A stretch of 64,000 bases of DNA from Brevibacillus agri (lineage in GTDB: Bacteria > Bacillota > Bacilli > Brevibacillales > Brevibacillaceae). Numbering within the stretch: the stretch's first letter is position 1; each line of letters starts with the position of its first letter. The DNA lies in the NCBI RefSeq assembly GCF_004117055.1, contig NZ_CP026363.1, positions 3,030,001 to 3,094,000 on the forward strand, given 5' to 3'. Under the pieces are notes generated by a model, which was not told the origin of the DNA, searched no databases, and saw nothing but the letters and a program-made list of their open reading frames with translations. The position numbers were made by a program, and so were the translations under genes. Below, piece after piece: positions 21,201 through 32,000 of this stretch.

Positions 21201-24200
21201 ATTGCCCAAGCCGGAAGGAAAGCCAGCGACAAGCGCCGCGTATGTCGCACCTGCTACGGAAGTGGAGGCGAAGCTGGCCGCGATCTGGGAGAACGTGCTC
21301 GGCATTTCCGGCGTCGGGGTTTTGGACCACTTTTTTGAGCTGGGCGGCCATTCTTTGAAAGCGATGAGCGTGGTGGCGCAGGTGCATCGGGAGTTTCAAA
21401 CGGATCTGTTGCTGAAGCAGTTTTTTGCAGCGCCGACTATCCGCGACTTGTCCCGTTTGATCGAAACCGGCGAACACGCAGGCGCAGCCGCGATTCAGCC
21501 AGCGGAGCCGCAAGCTTTCTATCCGGCGTCCTCTGCCCAGCGGCGAATGTACCTGCTGCACCAGCTCGAAGGCGCCGGAATCAGCTACAATACGCCGGGC
21601 ATCATCATGCTGGAAGGCAAGCTGGATCGTGCGCAACTGGCGAAGGCGCTGCAAGCGTTGGTCGATCGCCACGACATTTGGCGAACGTCATTCGAGATGG
21701 CCGGAGACGAGCTGGTGCAGAAAATTCACGACCGCGTGACCGTGGACTTGACGTACCAGACCGCAGAGGAACAGCAGATTGACGAGCTTTTCCACGCATT
21801 CGTCCGTCCTTTCGATCTGGCTGTGCCGCCGCTTTTGCGCATGAGTCTGGTGAAGCTCGCGGATGAGCGCCATCTTCTTTTGTACGACATGCATCATATC
21901 GCGGCGGATGCGGCATCGGTCACGATCATGTTCGATGAACTGGCCGAATTGTACCAGGGAAAACATTTGCCGGAGTTGCGCATTCAGTACAAAGATTTTG
22001 CGGTCTGGCAAAAAGCGCTCGATCAGTCGGATGCCTTTAGGCAGCATGAGGCGTACTGGCTGCACGCGTTCGCCGGAACCATCACCCCTGTCGATGTACC
22101 GACAGATTTTCCGCGCCCGGCCGTGAAAAGCTTTGCCGGAGGGCAAATCACCCTGTCCATGGACCAGCCGTTGCTGGATGCATTGCGCGAACTGGCTGCG
22201 AAAACGAACACGACGCTGTTCATGGTTTTGCTCGCCGCCTACAACGTGCTGCTCGCAAAATACGCCGGGCAGGACGACATTATCGTAGGCACGCCGATTT
22301 CCGGCAGATCGCGCGCCGAGCTTGCGCCAGTCGTCGGCATGTTCGTCAATACGCTGGCGATCCGCAACAGGCCGACAGCAGACAAGACCTTCGGGCAGTT
22401 TTTGCAGGAAGTCAAACAAAATGCTCTCGATGCTTACGACCACCAGGATTACCCGTTGGAAAGCCTTGTGGAAAAGCTCGGTATTCCGCGCGACCCGGGG
22501 CGCAATCCGCTGTTTGACACCATGTTCATTTTGCAAAGCGAGGAACTGCACGAAAAAACGCTGGATCGCCTGGTCTATCGCCCTTATGAATCCGGCAGCG
22601 CGCTCGCCATCGCGAAATTCGACTTGTCTTTCCATCTGACAGAGCGAAAAGCCGATCTGCTGTTGCGACTGGAATACAGCACCAAGCTGTTCAAACGAGA
22701 GACGGTAGAGCGCATGTCCCGGCACTTCCTGCAAATTTTGCGAGCGGTCACGGCCCGTCCAAAGAGCAAGCTGCAAGAGATCGAGATGCTGACCGAAGCA
22801 GAAAAGCAAATGTTGCTGCAAGCGTTCAATGATACGGAGAGGGAGTACCGGGCAGATCAAACCATCCACCAGCTCTTTGAAGAATGGGCGGCCAAAATGC
22901 CCGAGCAAACGGCGCTCGTGTTCGAAGAGAAGCGAATGTCGTACCGGGAGTTGAACGAACGGGCGAACCAGCTCGCAGCCGTTTTGCGCGCAAAAGGAGT
23001 GGGGCCGTCGCACATCGTCGCCTTGCTGGTAGAGCGCTCCGCCGAGATGGTCATCGCCACGCTTGCCGCGTTAAAAGCGGGCGGCGCCTTTTTACCCGTC
23101 GATCCTGATTATCCAGAAGAGCGCATCCGTTACATGCTAAAGGACAGTCAGGCAAAACTCGTGGTGACGCATGCGCACTTGCTCCACAAGGTGAACAGCG
23201 AGGCCGAGATTGTCAATTTGGACGATCCCAACCATTTTGCGTCACAGAAAGACAATCTGCCTTGCACAACCAAGCCGTCTGACCTGGCTTATATCATCTA
23301 CACGTCCGGTACGACGGGCAAGCCAAAAGGCGTCATGCTGGAGCACAAAGGGGTAGCGAATCTGCAAGCGGTATTTGCCAACCAGCTTGGCGTTACACCG
23401 CAAGACCGGGCGGGGCATTTTGCCAGCATCTCGTTCGACGCCTCGGTGTGGGAAATGTTTATCCCTTTGCTGTCGGGAGCGACCTTGTACGTCTTGTCCC
23501 GCGACATCATTAACGATTTTCGGCAGTTTGCCGCATACGTTCGCCACAACGCGATCACCATTCTCACCTTGCCGCCGACGTATGCCGTGTACCTGGAACC
23601 GGAGCAGTTGCCGTCGCTACGCATCCTGATTACAGCCGGATCGGCTTCCTCTGCCGCGCTGGTGGAGAAGTGGAAAGAAAAGGTGACCTACATCAACGCA
23701 TACGGCCCAACCGAAAGCACCATTTGCGCGACGCTCTGGATCGCCGACCCGGATGAACCCGTCGAGACGATCACCATTGGCAAGCCGATTCCAAACACGA
23801 AGCTGTACATTGTGGATGACCAGTTGCGTCTGAAAGCGCCCGGCCAGATCGGGGAATTGTGCATCGGCGGCTTGTCGCTGGCCAGAGGCTATTGGAATCG
23901 TCCCGAGCTGACTGCCGAGAAGTTCGTCGACAATCCGTTTGCACCGGGAGAGAAAATGTACCGCACAGGCGACCTGGCACGATGGCTCCCGGACGGAAAC
24001 GTCGAGTACGTGGGCCGAATGGATCACCAGGTGAAGATTCGTGGGCATCGGGTAGAGCTGGGCGAAGTGGAAAGCGTGCTGCTGCGGTATGAAACGGTCA
24101 AAGAGGCAGCCGCCATCACCCATGAGGACGACCGCGGCCAAGCTTATTTGTGCGCCTACTACGTGGCGGAAGGAGAAGCCACGCCCGCGCAGCTTCGGGA

Positions 24201-25992
24201 CTATATGGAAAAAGAGCTGCCTCCTTACATGGTTCCCGCCTTCTTCATCCAACTGGAGAAGATGCCGCTGACCCCCAATGACAAAATTGACCGGAAAGCA
24301 CTGCCGAAGCCAAGCCAGGAAGCGAATCGCGCCGAGGAATACGCGGCACCGCAAAGCGAGCTGGAGCAATTGCTGGCTTCCATCTGGGCAGATGTCTTGG
24401 GCATCAGGCAGGTCGGAATGAAAGACAACTTTTTTGAACTGGGCGGCGATTCCATCAAAGCGATCCAGGTGTCCACTCGCCTCAATGCGTCAGGCTGGAC
24501 GCTTGCGATGAAAGAGCTGTTCCAATACCCGACGATCGAAGAAGTCGCAGCCCACGTCGCCCCGAACAGCAGAGAGAGCGAGCAGGGCGTCGTAGAAGGC
24601 GAGATTGGCTTGACGCCGATCCAGAAATGGTTCTTCGAGCGCAATTTCACGGATCGCCACCATTGGAATCAGGCTGTCATGCTGTTCCGCGCGGACGGCT
24701 TTGACGCAGGACTGGTTTGCCAGGCGTTCCATAAAATCGTCGAGCATCACGACGCGCTGCGCATGATTTACAAGCAGGAAGCCGGAACGATCAGGCAAAT
24801 CAACCGCGGATTGACTGATGAGCGCTTCCGCTTTCATTTCTATGATCTGCAGGAGCAGGCCAATTGCGCGGCCCGCATCCTGGAACTGTCCGATCAGATC
24901 CAAAGCAGTATAGATCTGGAACAAGGACCGCTCGTCCATCTCGCGCTTTTCTCGACAAACGCAGGAGATCATTTGCTGATTGCGATTCACCATCTCGTCG
25001 TCGATGGCGTCTCCTGGCGCATTTTGTTTGAAGATTTTTCATCGGCCTACGCGCAGGCTCTCCATCAGCAGGAGATCGTCTTGCCGAAAAAGACGGATTC
25101 GTTCAAAGACTGGGCGGCCCAATTGCAAGCGTACGCGGACAGTGACGAGCTGTTGCGGGAAGCGGCGTATTGGCACAACCTGGAGAGCACGGCCACGGCT
25201 GCCGCGCTGCCAACTGACTTCGCCGCCGCAGATCGCAAGCAAAAACATACGCGCACGCTCTCGTTTGAGCTGACAGCGACCCAGACGGAAAACATGCTGC
25301 GCCACGTTCATCACGCCTATCACACGGAGATGAATGACCTGCTCTTGACAGCGTTGGGCTTGGCTATCAAAGACTGGGCGAAGACGAACTGCGTGCTCAT
25401 CAATCTGGAAGGCCATGGCCGCGAAGACATCCAGAACGAGATGAACGTCACGCGAACAGTCGGTTGGTTCACTTCGCAATACCCGGTCGTGCTCGACATG
25501 GAAAAGGCCGATGACTTGTCGTACCAGATCAAGCACATCAAAGAAAGCTTGCGCCGGGTTCCGAAAAAAGGAATTGGCTACGAAATTTTGCGCACGATGA
25601 CGACACGCGAGGTACAGCCGCCACTGTCGTTTGCGCTGCGGCCGGAAATCAGCTTTAACTATCTCGGCCAATTCGAGTCGGACGGGAAGGCTGGCGGATA
25701 CACATTCTCGCCGCTCGGAACAGGTCAGCTATTCAGCCCGGAATCGGAAAGAGTGTTCCTATTGGACATTTCCGGCTTGATTGAAGATGGAAAGCTGCGG
25801 ATCACCGTGGGCTACAGCAGCCTCCAGTACAAGGAAGAGACGATTGCCAGCCTGGCAGACGGCTATCGGAATCACTTGCTCGGCATCATGGAGCATTGCA
25901 TGGCAAAAGAGGAAGGCGAGTACACCCCGAGCGACCTGGGGGACGACGATCTTTCCATGGAGGAGTTGGAGAACATCCTGGAACTGATTTGA
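15226..25992 (+). CDS. tycB: tyrocidine synthetase 2, three modules (Pro, Phe/Trp, Phe with E)
   Basis: 3588 residues from ATG 15226 (GAGGTG at 15215-15220). Layout C-A-T, C-A-T, C-A-T-E; carrier serines at 1007, 2043 and 3076. Pocket residues read by eye: module 1 D-V-Q-S-I-A-H-V-V-K (proline); module 2 D-A-L-F-M-G-A-V-I-K (aromatic, Phe or Trp at position 3); module 3 D-A-W-T-I-A-A-I-C-K (phenylalanine), then made D by the terminal epimerisation domain (HHLVVDG). Condensation motifs: HHILMDG at 146-152; HHIIADG in C2; HHIAADA at 2223-2229 in C3, with Ala in place of the last Gly. The N terminus (MSVFSKEHVQDMYVLTPMQE) is the acceptor docking segment for TycA, and the tail (SMEELENILELI) is the donor for TycC. 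It adds residues 2-4. Confidence 0.97.
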   Translation: MSVFSKEHVQDMYVLTPMQEGMLFHALLDQEQNSHLVQMSISLQGDLDVGLFTDSLRALVERYDVFRTLFLYEKLKQPLQVVLKERPIPIEFHDLSACDESEKQARYTAYKRADQEKTFHLAKDPLLRVAIFQMTRQDYQVIWSFHHILMDGWCFSLIFDDLLAIYLSLQNKTTPTLEPVQPYSRFIGWLEKQDKQAALAYWSDYLQQYEQKTALPKKEKLADTAFQPSQYRFRLNRALSKQLGTIASQHQVTVSTVIQTIWGILLQKYNATHDVLFGSVVSGRPTEIVGIDKMVGLFINTIPFRVQAQAGQTFSELLHEVHKKTLQSRPYEHVPLYDIQNRSDLKQELIDHLLVIENYPLVEALQQKAQAQQIGFTITDVEMFEPTNYDLTVMVLPKEEIAFRFDYNAALFAEEVVQKMAGHLQQIASCVATNPDVELRRIPMLTEAETAQLLAKRTETAADYPATTIHELFARQVEKTPEQVAVVCGDQHLTYRELDEKSNQLARFLRKKGIGADSLVGTMLDRSLEMIVGIIGVLKAGGAFVPIDPELPAERIAYMLTHSGVQLVVTQDHLLEKVTTPTEKLDIRASAIWEESRDHVESINQPHDLFYIIYTSGTTGKPKGVMLEHRNMANLLHFTFAKTNIAFQEKVLQYTTCSFDVCYQEIFSTLLAGGQLYLISNELRRHVEKLFAFIQEKQISILSLPVSFLKFIFNEQDYAQSFPRCVKHIITAGEQLVVTHELQKYLRDHRVFLHNHYGPSETHVVTTYTMDPRKEIPELPPIGKPISNTGIYILDEGLQLKPEGIVGELYISGANVGRGYLHQPELTAEKFLENPYQPGERMYRTGDLARWLPDGQLEFLGRIDHQVKIRGHRIELGEIESRLLNHPAIKEAVVIDRADETGGKFLCAYVVLQTEISDEDMRTYLARALPDYMIPSFFVKLARIPVTPNGKTDRRALPKPEGSALTGAEYIAPTTELEQKLVAIWEQILGVSPIGIQDHFFALGGHSLKAIQLISRIQKECKADVPLRVLFAQPTIQAIAAYVEGGEESAYHAIAQAEPQAYYPVSSAQKRMLILNQLDPGSTVYNLPVVLILDGTLDRERLERAISGLVSRHESLRTSFHTINGESVQRIHAECPLPIVCMKATEEQVNEAVLRFMRPFDLETAPLCRVGLVKLGESRHVLIIDLHHIIADGVSTQLLLHDFARLYQHEALPELRIQYKDFAVWEKARTQTSDYQKQENYWLQRFAGEIPVLNLPLDYPRPAVQSFAGERYLFRAEKQLLDRLQRVAKETGTTLYMVLLAAYHVLLAKYSGQEDMVIGTVTAGRAHPDTESVTGMFVNTLAMRNQSAPTKTFRQFLLEVKDNTLAAFEHGDYPFEELVEKLALTRNRSRNPLFDTLFLLQNMDAGLIELEGMTVTPYVPEGNMAKFDLSLEASENAAGLSFCFEFCTKLFKRETIERMSLHYLQILQAASENTEQKLAQVEMLTAHEKQELLVHFNDTATLSPAESTLSQLFEEQAHKTPEQTAIVFGDKRLTYRELNERANQLAHTLRKKGVQAEQSVGIMAQRSLEMAIGIIAILKAGGAYVPIDPDYPHERIAYMLEDCEARLILTQKGLDEKLAADVERLYLDEEKSYAPSAENLEPMHTAGDLAYIIYTSGTTGKPKGVMVEHRGIVNSVTWNRDEFALSVRDRGTLSLSFAFDAFALTFFTLIISGSTVVLMPDHEAKDPIALRNLIAAWECSYVVFVPSMFQAILECSTPADIRSIQAVMLGGEKLSPKLVHLCKEMHPQMLVVNAYGPTESSVIATYLRNTLPDKPITIGRPVANTSIYIVDQQHQLLPVGVVGEICIGGRGLARGYWKKPELTAEKFVANPAVPGERMYKTGDLGRWLADGTIDFTGRVDEQIKVRGYRIEVGEIEAVLLAYELTNEAIVVACQDDRGDSYLAAYVTGKAAIEEAELRAHLSRALPAYMVPAYLIQLDAFPLTPNGKVDRKALPKPEGKPATSAAYVAPATEVEAKLAAIWENVLGISGVGVLDHFFELGGHSLKAMSVVAQVHREFQTDLLLKQFFAAPTIRDLSRLIETGEHAGAAAIQPAEPQAFYPASSAQRRMYLLHQLEGAGISYNTPGIIMLEGKLDRAQLAKALQALVDRHDIWRTSFEMAGDELVQKIHDRVTVDLTYQTAEEQQIDELFHAFVRPFDLAVPPLLRMSLVKLADERHLLLYDMHHIAADAASVTIMFDELAELYQGKHLPELRIQYKDFAVWQKALDQSDAFRQHEAYWLHAFAGTITPVDVPTDFPRPAVKSFAGGQITLSMDQPLLDALRELAAKTNTTLFMVLLAAYNVLLAKYAGQDDIIVGTPISGRSRAELAPVVGMFVNTLAIRNRPTADKTFGQFLQEVKQNALDAYDHQDYPLESLVEKLGIPRDPGRNPLFDTMFILQSEELHEKTLDRLVYRPYESGSALAIAKFDLSFHLTERKADLLLRLEYSTKLFKRETVERMSRHFLQILRAVTARPKSKLQEIEMLTEAEKQMLLQAFNDTEREYRADQTIHQLFEEWAAKMPEQTALVFEEKRMSYRELNERANQLAAVLRAKGVGPSHIVALLVERSAEMVIATLAALKAGGAFLPVDPDYPEERIRYMLKDSQAKLVVTHAHLLHKVNSEAEIVNLDDPNHFASQKDNLPCTTKPSDLAYIIYTSGTTGKPKGVMLEHKGVANLQAVFANQLGVTPQDRAGHFASISFDASVWEMFIPLLSGATLYVLSRDIINDFRQFAAYVRHNAITILTLPPTYAVYLEPEQLPSLRILITAGSASSAALVEKWKEKVTYINAYGPTESTICATLWIADPDEPVETITIGKPIPNTKLYIVDDQLRLKAPGQIGELCIGGLSLARGYWNRPELTAEKFVDNPFAPGEKMYRTGDLARWLPDGNVEYVGRMDHQVKIRGHRVELGEVESVLLRYETVKEAAAITHEDDRGQAYLCAYYVAEGEATPAQLRDYMEKELPPYMVPAFFIQLEKMPLTPNDKIDRKALPKPSQEANRAEEYAAPQSELEQLLASIWADVLGIRQVGMKDNFFELGGDSIKAIQVSTRLNASGWTLAMKELFQYPTIEEVAAHVAPNSRESEQGVVEGEIGLTPIQKWFFERNFTDRHHWNQAVMLFRADGFDAGLVCQAFHKIVEHHDALRMIYKQEAGTIRQINRGLTDERFRFHFYDLQEQANCAARILELSDQIQSSIDLEQGPLVHLALFSTNAGDHLLIAIHHLVVDGVSWRILFEDFSSAYAQALHQQEIVLPKKTDSFKDWAAQLQAYADSDELLREAAYWHNLESTATAAALPTDFAAADRKQKHTRTLSFELTATQTENMLRHVHHAYHTEMNDLLLTALGLAIKDWAKTNCVLINLEGHGREDIQNEMNVTRTVGWFTSQYPVVLDMEKADDLSYQIKHIKESLRRVPKKGIGYEILRTMTTREVQPPLSFALRPEISFNYLGQFESDGKAGGYTFSPLGTGQLFSPESERVFLLDISGLIEDGKLRITVGYSSLQYKEETIASLADGYRNHLLGIMEHCMAKEEGEYTPSDLGDDDLSMEELENILELI

Positions 25993-26015
25993 CCAGGCGA
26001 CGCTGGAAATGAAAT

Positions 26016-26057
26016 GCCTCCCGTCAAAGCGGGGCAAGCTGCGCTTTGACGGGAGGC
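26016..26057 (+). promoter_or_regulatory. 16-bp hairpin without U-tract between tycB and tycC
   Basis: GCCTCCCGTCAAAGCG (26016-26031) pairs perfectly with CGCTTTGACGGGAGGC (26042-26057) around a 10-nt loop. It is followed by CCCCCTCC, not T, so it is not a standard terminator. Position: 24 nt after the tycB stop and 43 nt before the tycC start. Possible roles are mRNA stabilisation, processing, or a pause or antitermination site. Confidence 0.75.
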
Positions 26058-26099
26058 CCCCCTCCTTCGAACCGATAAATTACAGAGTTGAGGTGCAAA

Positions 26100-29000
26100 A
26101 TGAAAAAGCAGGAAAACATCGCAAAAATATACCCGTTAACCCCGTTGCAAGAGGGGATGTTGTTTCACGCGGTCAAAGACACGGGCAGCAGCGCCTACTG
26201 CCTGCAAATGTCGGCGACGATCGAAGGTGATTTTCACCTGCCTCTTTTTGAACAGAGCTTGAACAAGCTCGTGGAAAACTACGAAGTATTGCGCACGGTG
26301 TTTGTGTACCAAAACTTGCAGCGGCCCCGCCAGGTTGTGTTGAAAGAGAGAAAGGTTGCCGTTGCTTTCGAAAACATCGCGCATTTGCCAACGTTTGAGC
26401 AGAACGAGTACATAACGGCGTACAAAAATCAGCACCATACGTTTGACCTGACAAAAGACAGCCTGATGAAAGCCGCCATTTTTCAGACAGGCGAGAACAA
26501 GTACCAGTTTGTCTGGGCGTTCCACCACATTATCGTGGACGGTTGGACATTGGGCGTCCTGCTTCAGAAGCTGCTGGCGTACTACGCAGCCCTGCGCAAC
26601 GGCGAGCCGATTCCGCGGGAAGCGACGAAGCCGTACAGCGAATATATCAAATGGCTGGATAAGCAAAACAAGGAAGCGGCGCTCACCTATTGGCAAAACT
26701 ATTTGGCAGGCTACGACCATCAGGCCGATTTTCCGAAAAAGAAGCACAGCGCGGAAGCTGGCCGCTACGAACACGTCGAGTCGATGTTTGCGATCGCTCC
26801 CGAACAGACGCAGCAACTGATGCAGATCGCCAATCAAAACCAGGCGACGATGAGCAGCGTATTCCAGGCACTCTGGGGCATTTTGGCGAGCAAGTACAAA
26901 AATGCGGACGATGTCGTTTTCGGCTCGGTCGTCTCCGGCCGTCCGCCGCAAATTCCGGGAATTGAGAGCATGGTGGGCCTGTTCATCAACACGATTCCTA
27001 CCCGCGTCCAGACGAACAGGCAACAATCGTTCAGCGAGCTGCTCCAAACGGTGCAAAAGCAAGCGTTGGCTTCGGCAGCCTACGATTTCGCGCCGCTGTA
27101 CGAAATTCAGAGCACGACCGTACTGAAACAAGCGTTGATCGATCATTTGGTCACGTTTGAAAACTACCCGGACCATTCGATGAAACATTTGGAAGATTCG
27201 TTAGGGTTCCAGCTCACCGTGGAAAGCGGGGAAGAGCAGACCTCCTACGATTTGAACGTAGTGGTAGCCCTCGCTCCGTCAAACGAGCTGTACGTGAAGC
27301 TAAGCTACAATGCCGCCGTCTACGAGCCGTCTTTTGTCAACCGAATCGAGGGGCATTTGAGAACGGTCATCGAGCAGGTGATTCGCAATCCGCACGTGCG
27401 GCTGCACGAGATCGGCATCATCACCGAGGAAGAAAAACAGCAACTGCTCGTCGCCTACAACGACACGGCTGCTGACTACCCGCGGGACAAGACGATTTTT
27501 GCATTGATCGCAGAGCAGGCGACCCGGACCCCGACGAAAATCGCGGCTGTATGCGGCGATGACAGCCTGACCTATCAGGAGCTGATGGAGCGCTCGGCCC
27601 AGCTTGCCAAAGCTTTGCGCGACAGAGGCATTGGCAGGGGCAGCATCGTTTCGATTATGGCGGAGCATTCGCTGGAGCTGATCGTAGCAATCATGGCGGT
27701 CCTGCAATCAGGTGGCGCTTACTTGCCGATTGATCCCGAATATCCGCTCGATCGCATCCAGTATTTGCTCGACGACAGCCAGACGACGATTCTTTTCACC
27801 CAGTCGCATCTGCAGCCAAACATCCAGTTTGCAGGCAGCATTCTTTATCTGGACGATCCTTCCTTGTATGCGGGCGACAGCACACCATTCGCAGCCGAGA
27901 GCAAGCCCGACGATTTGGCTTACATGATCTACACCTCCGGCTCTACAGGCAACCCAAAAGGGGCGATGATTACCCATCAAGGCTTGGTCAACTACATTTG
28001 GTGGGCCAACAAAGTGTACGTTCAAGGGGAAGCCGTGGACTTTCCGCTGTACTCATCCATTTCGTTTGACTTGACTGTCACGTCGATCTTCACGCCGCTT
28101 CTATCAGGCAACACGATCTATGTGTACAGAGGGGCAGACAAGGTACAGCTCATTTTGGACATCATCCGCGACAACAAAGTGGGGATCATCAAGCTGACGC
28201 CGACGCACCTGAAGCTGATTGAAGACGTAGACGGCAAGGCGAGCAGCATCAGACGGTTCATCGTCGGCGGCGAGAACTTGCCGACAAAGCTGGCGAAGCA
28301 AATTTACGACCACTTCGGCCAGGACGTGCAAATTTTCAATGAATACGGACCGACCGAGACGGTTGTCGGCTGCATGATTTATTTGTACGACCCGCAAAAA
28401 ACGACCCAGGAATCGGTCCCGATCGGGGTTCCGGCAGACAACGTCCAGCTTTATTTGCTCGATGCTTCCATGCAACCCGTGCCCGTCGGCTCGCTGGGCG
28501 AAATGTACATATCCGGAGACGGCGTAGCCAAAGGGTATTTCAACAGACCGGAGCTGACCGAGGAAAAATTTATCGACAACCCGTTCCGCCCGGGAACGAA
28601 AATGTACCGCACAGGCGACCTGGCAAAATGGCTGCCCGACGGAAACATGGAATACGCAGGAAGAATCGACCACCAGGTAAAAATTCGCGGACACCGGATC
28701 GAGATGGGCGAAATCGAAACGCGTCTGACGCAGCACGAGTCGGTCAAGGAAGCGGTCGTGATCGCGGACAAGGACGAGAGCGGCCAAAATGTGCTGTACG
28801 CCTATTTCGTTTCCGAGCAAGAGCTGACCGTAGCGGAGTTGAGAACGTTTTTGGGCAGTACGCTTCCTTCTTACATGATTCCTTCCTTCTTTATTCGCTT
28901 GGCGGAAATTCCGTTGACAGCGAATGGAAAAGTTGAGCGAAAGAAATTGCCGAAGCCAGACGGCGCAGTCGTTACAGGAACCGCGTATGTCGCTGCGCAA

Positions 29001-32000
29001 AATGACATCGAGGCAAAGCTGGCGGAAATTTGGCAGCAGGTGCTGGGCATGAGCCAGGTAGGGATTCACGACGATTTCTTTGACCTGGGCGGGCACTCGT
29101 TGAAGGCGATGACGGTCATCTCCCAGGTCGCGAAGGCGCTGGAAGTCGATTTGCCTATCAAAGCTCTGTTCGAACACCCGACCATAGCGGAGCTGGCCCG
29201 CTTCCTGTCGCAGTCGGAGAAAAGCAAGCACACTGCGATTCAGCCTGTGGAAGCGCAAGAGTTTTATCCGGTTTCTTCCGCGCAAAAAAGAATGTACATC
29301 CTCCAGCAGTTCGAAGGAAGCGGCATCAGCTATAACATTTCGGGCGCCATCCTGTTGGAAGGAAAGCTGGATTACGCCCGGTTTGCCAGCGCGATCCAAC
29401 AACTGGCAGAGCGCCACGAAGCCTTGCGCACCTCGTTTCACCGCATCGAGCCTGTGCAAAAAGTGCATGCAAAGGTAGAAGTGCCACTGTTCATGCTGGA
29501 GTCGACCGAGGACAAGGCGGAGAACATCATGCGCGAGTTTGTCCGGCCGTTCGATCTCGGGGTCGCTCCGCTCGTGCGAACAGGCTTGGTCAAGCTGGGG
29601 ACAGACCGCCACTTGTTCCTGCTCGACATGCATCATATCATTTCCGACGGCGTATCTTCGCAAATATGGCTGCGCGAGTTTGCCGAGCTGTACAAGGGAG
29701 CAGAGTTGCCGCCCCTTGCGCTCCAATACAAAGATTTCGCCGCCTGGCAAAACGAGTGGTTCCAGACAGACGCGTACAAGCAGCAGGAGCAGCATTGGCT
29801 GAACGCGTTTGCCGATGAAATCCCGCTCCTGAACTTGCCGACGGACTATCCGCGCCCGAGCCTGCAAAGCTTTGAAGGCGACCTCGTCCTGTTTGCCGCC
29901 GGAAAAGAGCGGCTGGAGCGGCTGCAACAAGTAGCGGCAGAGACAGGGACCACTCTGTACATGGTTTTGCTCGCCGCGTACAATGTGCTGCTGTCCAAGT
30001 ACACGGGCCAGGAAGACATCATTGTCGGCACCCCTGTCGCTGGCCGTTCCCATGTGGACGTGGAACAGATCATGGGAATTTTCGTGAATACGTTGGCAAT
30101 GCGCAACCAGCCGGCCAGCAGCAAAACGTTTGCGCAATTTTTGCAAGAAGTGAAGCGAAATGCGCTTGCGGCCTATGACCATCAAGATTATCCGTTTGAA
30201 GAGCTGGTGGAAAAGCTGGCGATCCAGCGGGATATTAGCCGCAATCCGCTGTTTGACACGATGTTTTCTTTGGAAAGCGCGAGCCAGAAGACGCTTGCCA
30301 TCGACCGACTGACCGTGTCGCCGTATGAGTTGTTCAACAAAATTTCCAAGTTTGATCTCGTGTTGAATGCCAGTGAATCGCCAGCAGACATTCAGTTCCA
30401 GCTCACATTCGCCACCAGGCTGTTCAAGAAAGAAACGGTGCAAAGAATGGCCGAGCATTACCTGGAAATTTTGCGCGCGATCAGCGAGCGGCCGACAGTC
30501 AAACTGGCGGACATCGACATGATGACGGAAGCAGAAAAACGTGCCCTCCTGCTGAACGTGAACGATACGTTTGTGGAGCGCACTACCGCTATGGCCTTGC
30601 ATCAATTCGTGGAGGAGCAGGCGGCACGCACGCCGGATGAAGTGGCTGTCGCGTATGAAGGGCACGCCTTAACCTACCGCGAGCTGAACGCCCGGGCGAA
30701 TCAACTGGCTCGCTTGCTGCGCAGTCAGGGAACCCGTCCGGGTACATTGATCGGTATTATGGTAGACCGCTCGCCGGGGATGGTCGTCGGGATGCTGGCC
30801 GTGCTCAAAGCTGGCGGCGCGTACACGCCAATCGACCCGAGCTATCCGGCAGAACGAATCCGCTACATGCTCCGCGACAGCGAGGCGCCGATCTTGCTGA
30901 CGCAGCGCCATTTGCAGGAGACGGTGGCGTATGCAGGGGCGATCATCGACGTAGACGAAGAAGCGATTTACACAGGAGACGACACGAATCTGGACAACGT
31001 CGCTGGCCAAGACGACCTGGCCTATGTGATCTACACGTCAGGATCGACGGGAAAGCCGAAGGGAGTCATGATCTCGCACCAGGCGATCTGCAATCACATG
31101 CTGTGGATGAGAGAGACGTTCCCGTTGACGACGGAGGATGCCGTCCTGCAAAAAACGCCGTTCAGCTTCGACGCTTCTGTATGGGAATTTTACTTGCCGC
31201 TGATGACGGGAGCGCGGCTCGTCCTGGCGAAGCCGGACGGGCATCGCGACATCGCGTACATGACTCGCCTGATTTGCGAACAAAACATTACGACTTTGCA
31301 GATGGTCCCGTCCTTGCTCGATCTAGTCATGACCGACCCGGGTTGGAGCGCATGCACGAGCTTGCAACGGGTGTTCTGCGGCGGCGAAGCGTTGACACCT
31401 GCTCTCGTCTCGCGTTTTTACGAGACGCAACAAGCCCGGTTGATTAACTTGTACGGCCCTACAGAAGCCACGATTGACGCGACCTACTGGCTTTGCCCGC
31501 GCCAGCAGGAATACAGCGTCATTCCGATCGGCAAACCGATTGACAACGTCCGCCTGTACGTCGTCAATGCGAGCAACCAGCTTCAGCCTGTAGGCGTTGC
31601 CGGGGAGCTGTGCATTGCCGGAGACGGTTTGGCCCGCGGCTATTGGCAGCGCGAGGAGCTGACGCAAGCAAGCTTTGTCGACAACCCGTTCGAGCCGGGC
31701 GGCAGGATGTATCGCACTGGCGACATGGTCCGCTATTTGCCAGACGGCGAGATCGAGTATGTGGGCCGCATCGATCATCAAGTAAAAATCAGAGGCCACC
31801 GCATCGAGCTGGGGGAAATCGAAGCCAAGCTTTTGCAGCATGAAGCGGTCAAAGCAGCCGTTGTCATCGCCCGCCAGGATGGCAACGGGCAAAACAGCCT
31901 GTCCGCATATGTCGTGGCAAAGCAGGACATTCAAACAGCGGAGCTGAGAACGTACCTGTCTGCCGCATTGCCAGCCTACATGGTTCCGTCCGCGTTTGTT

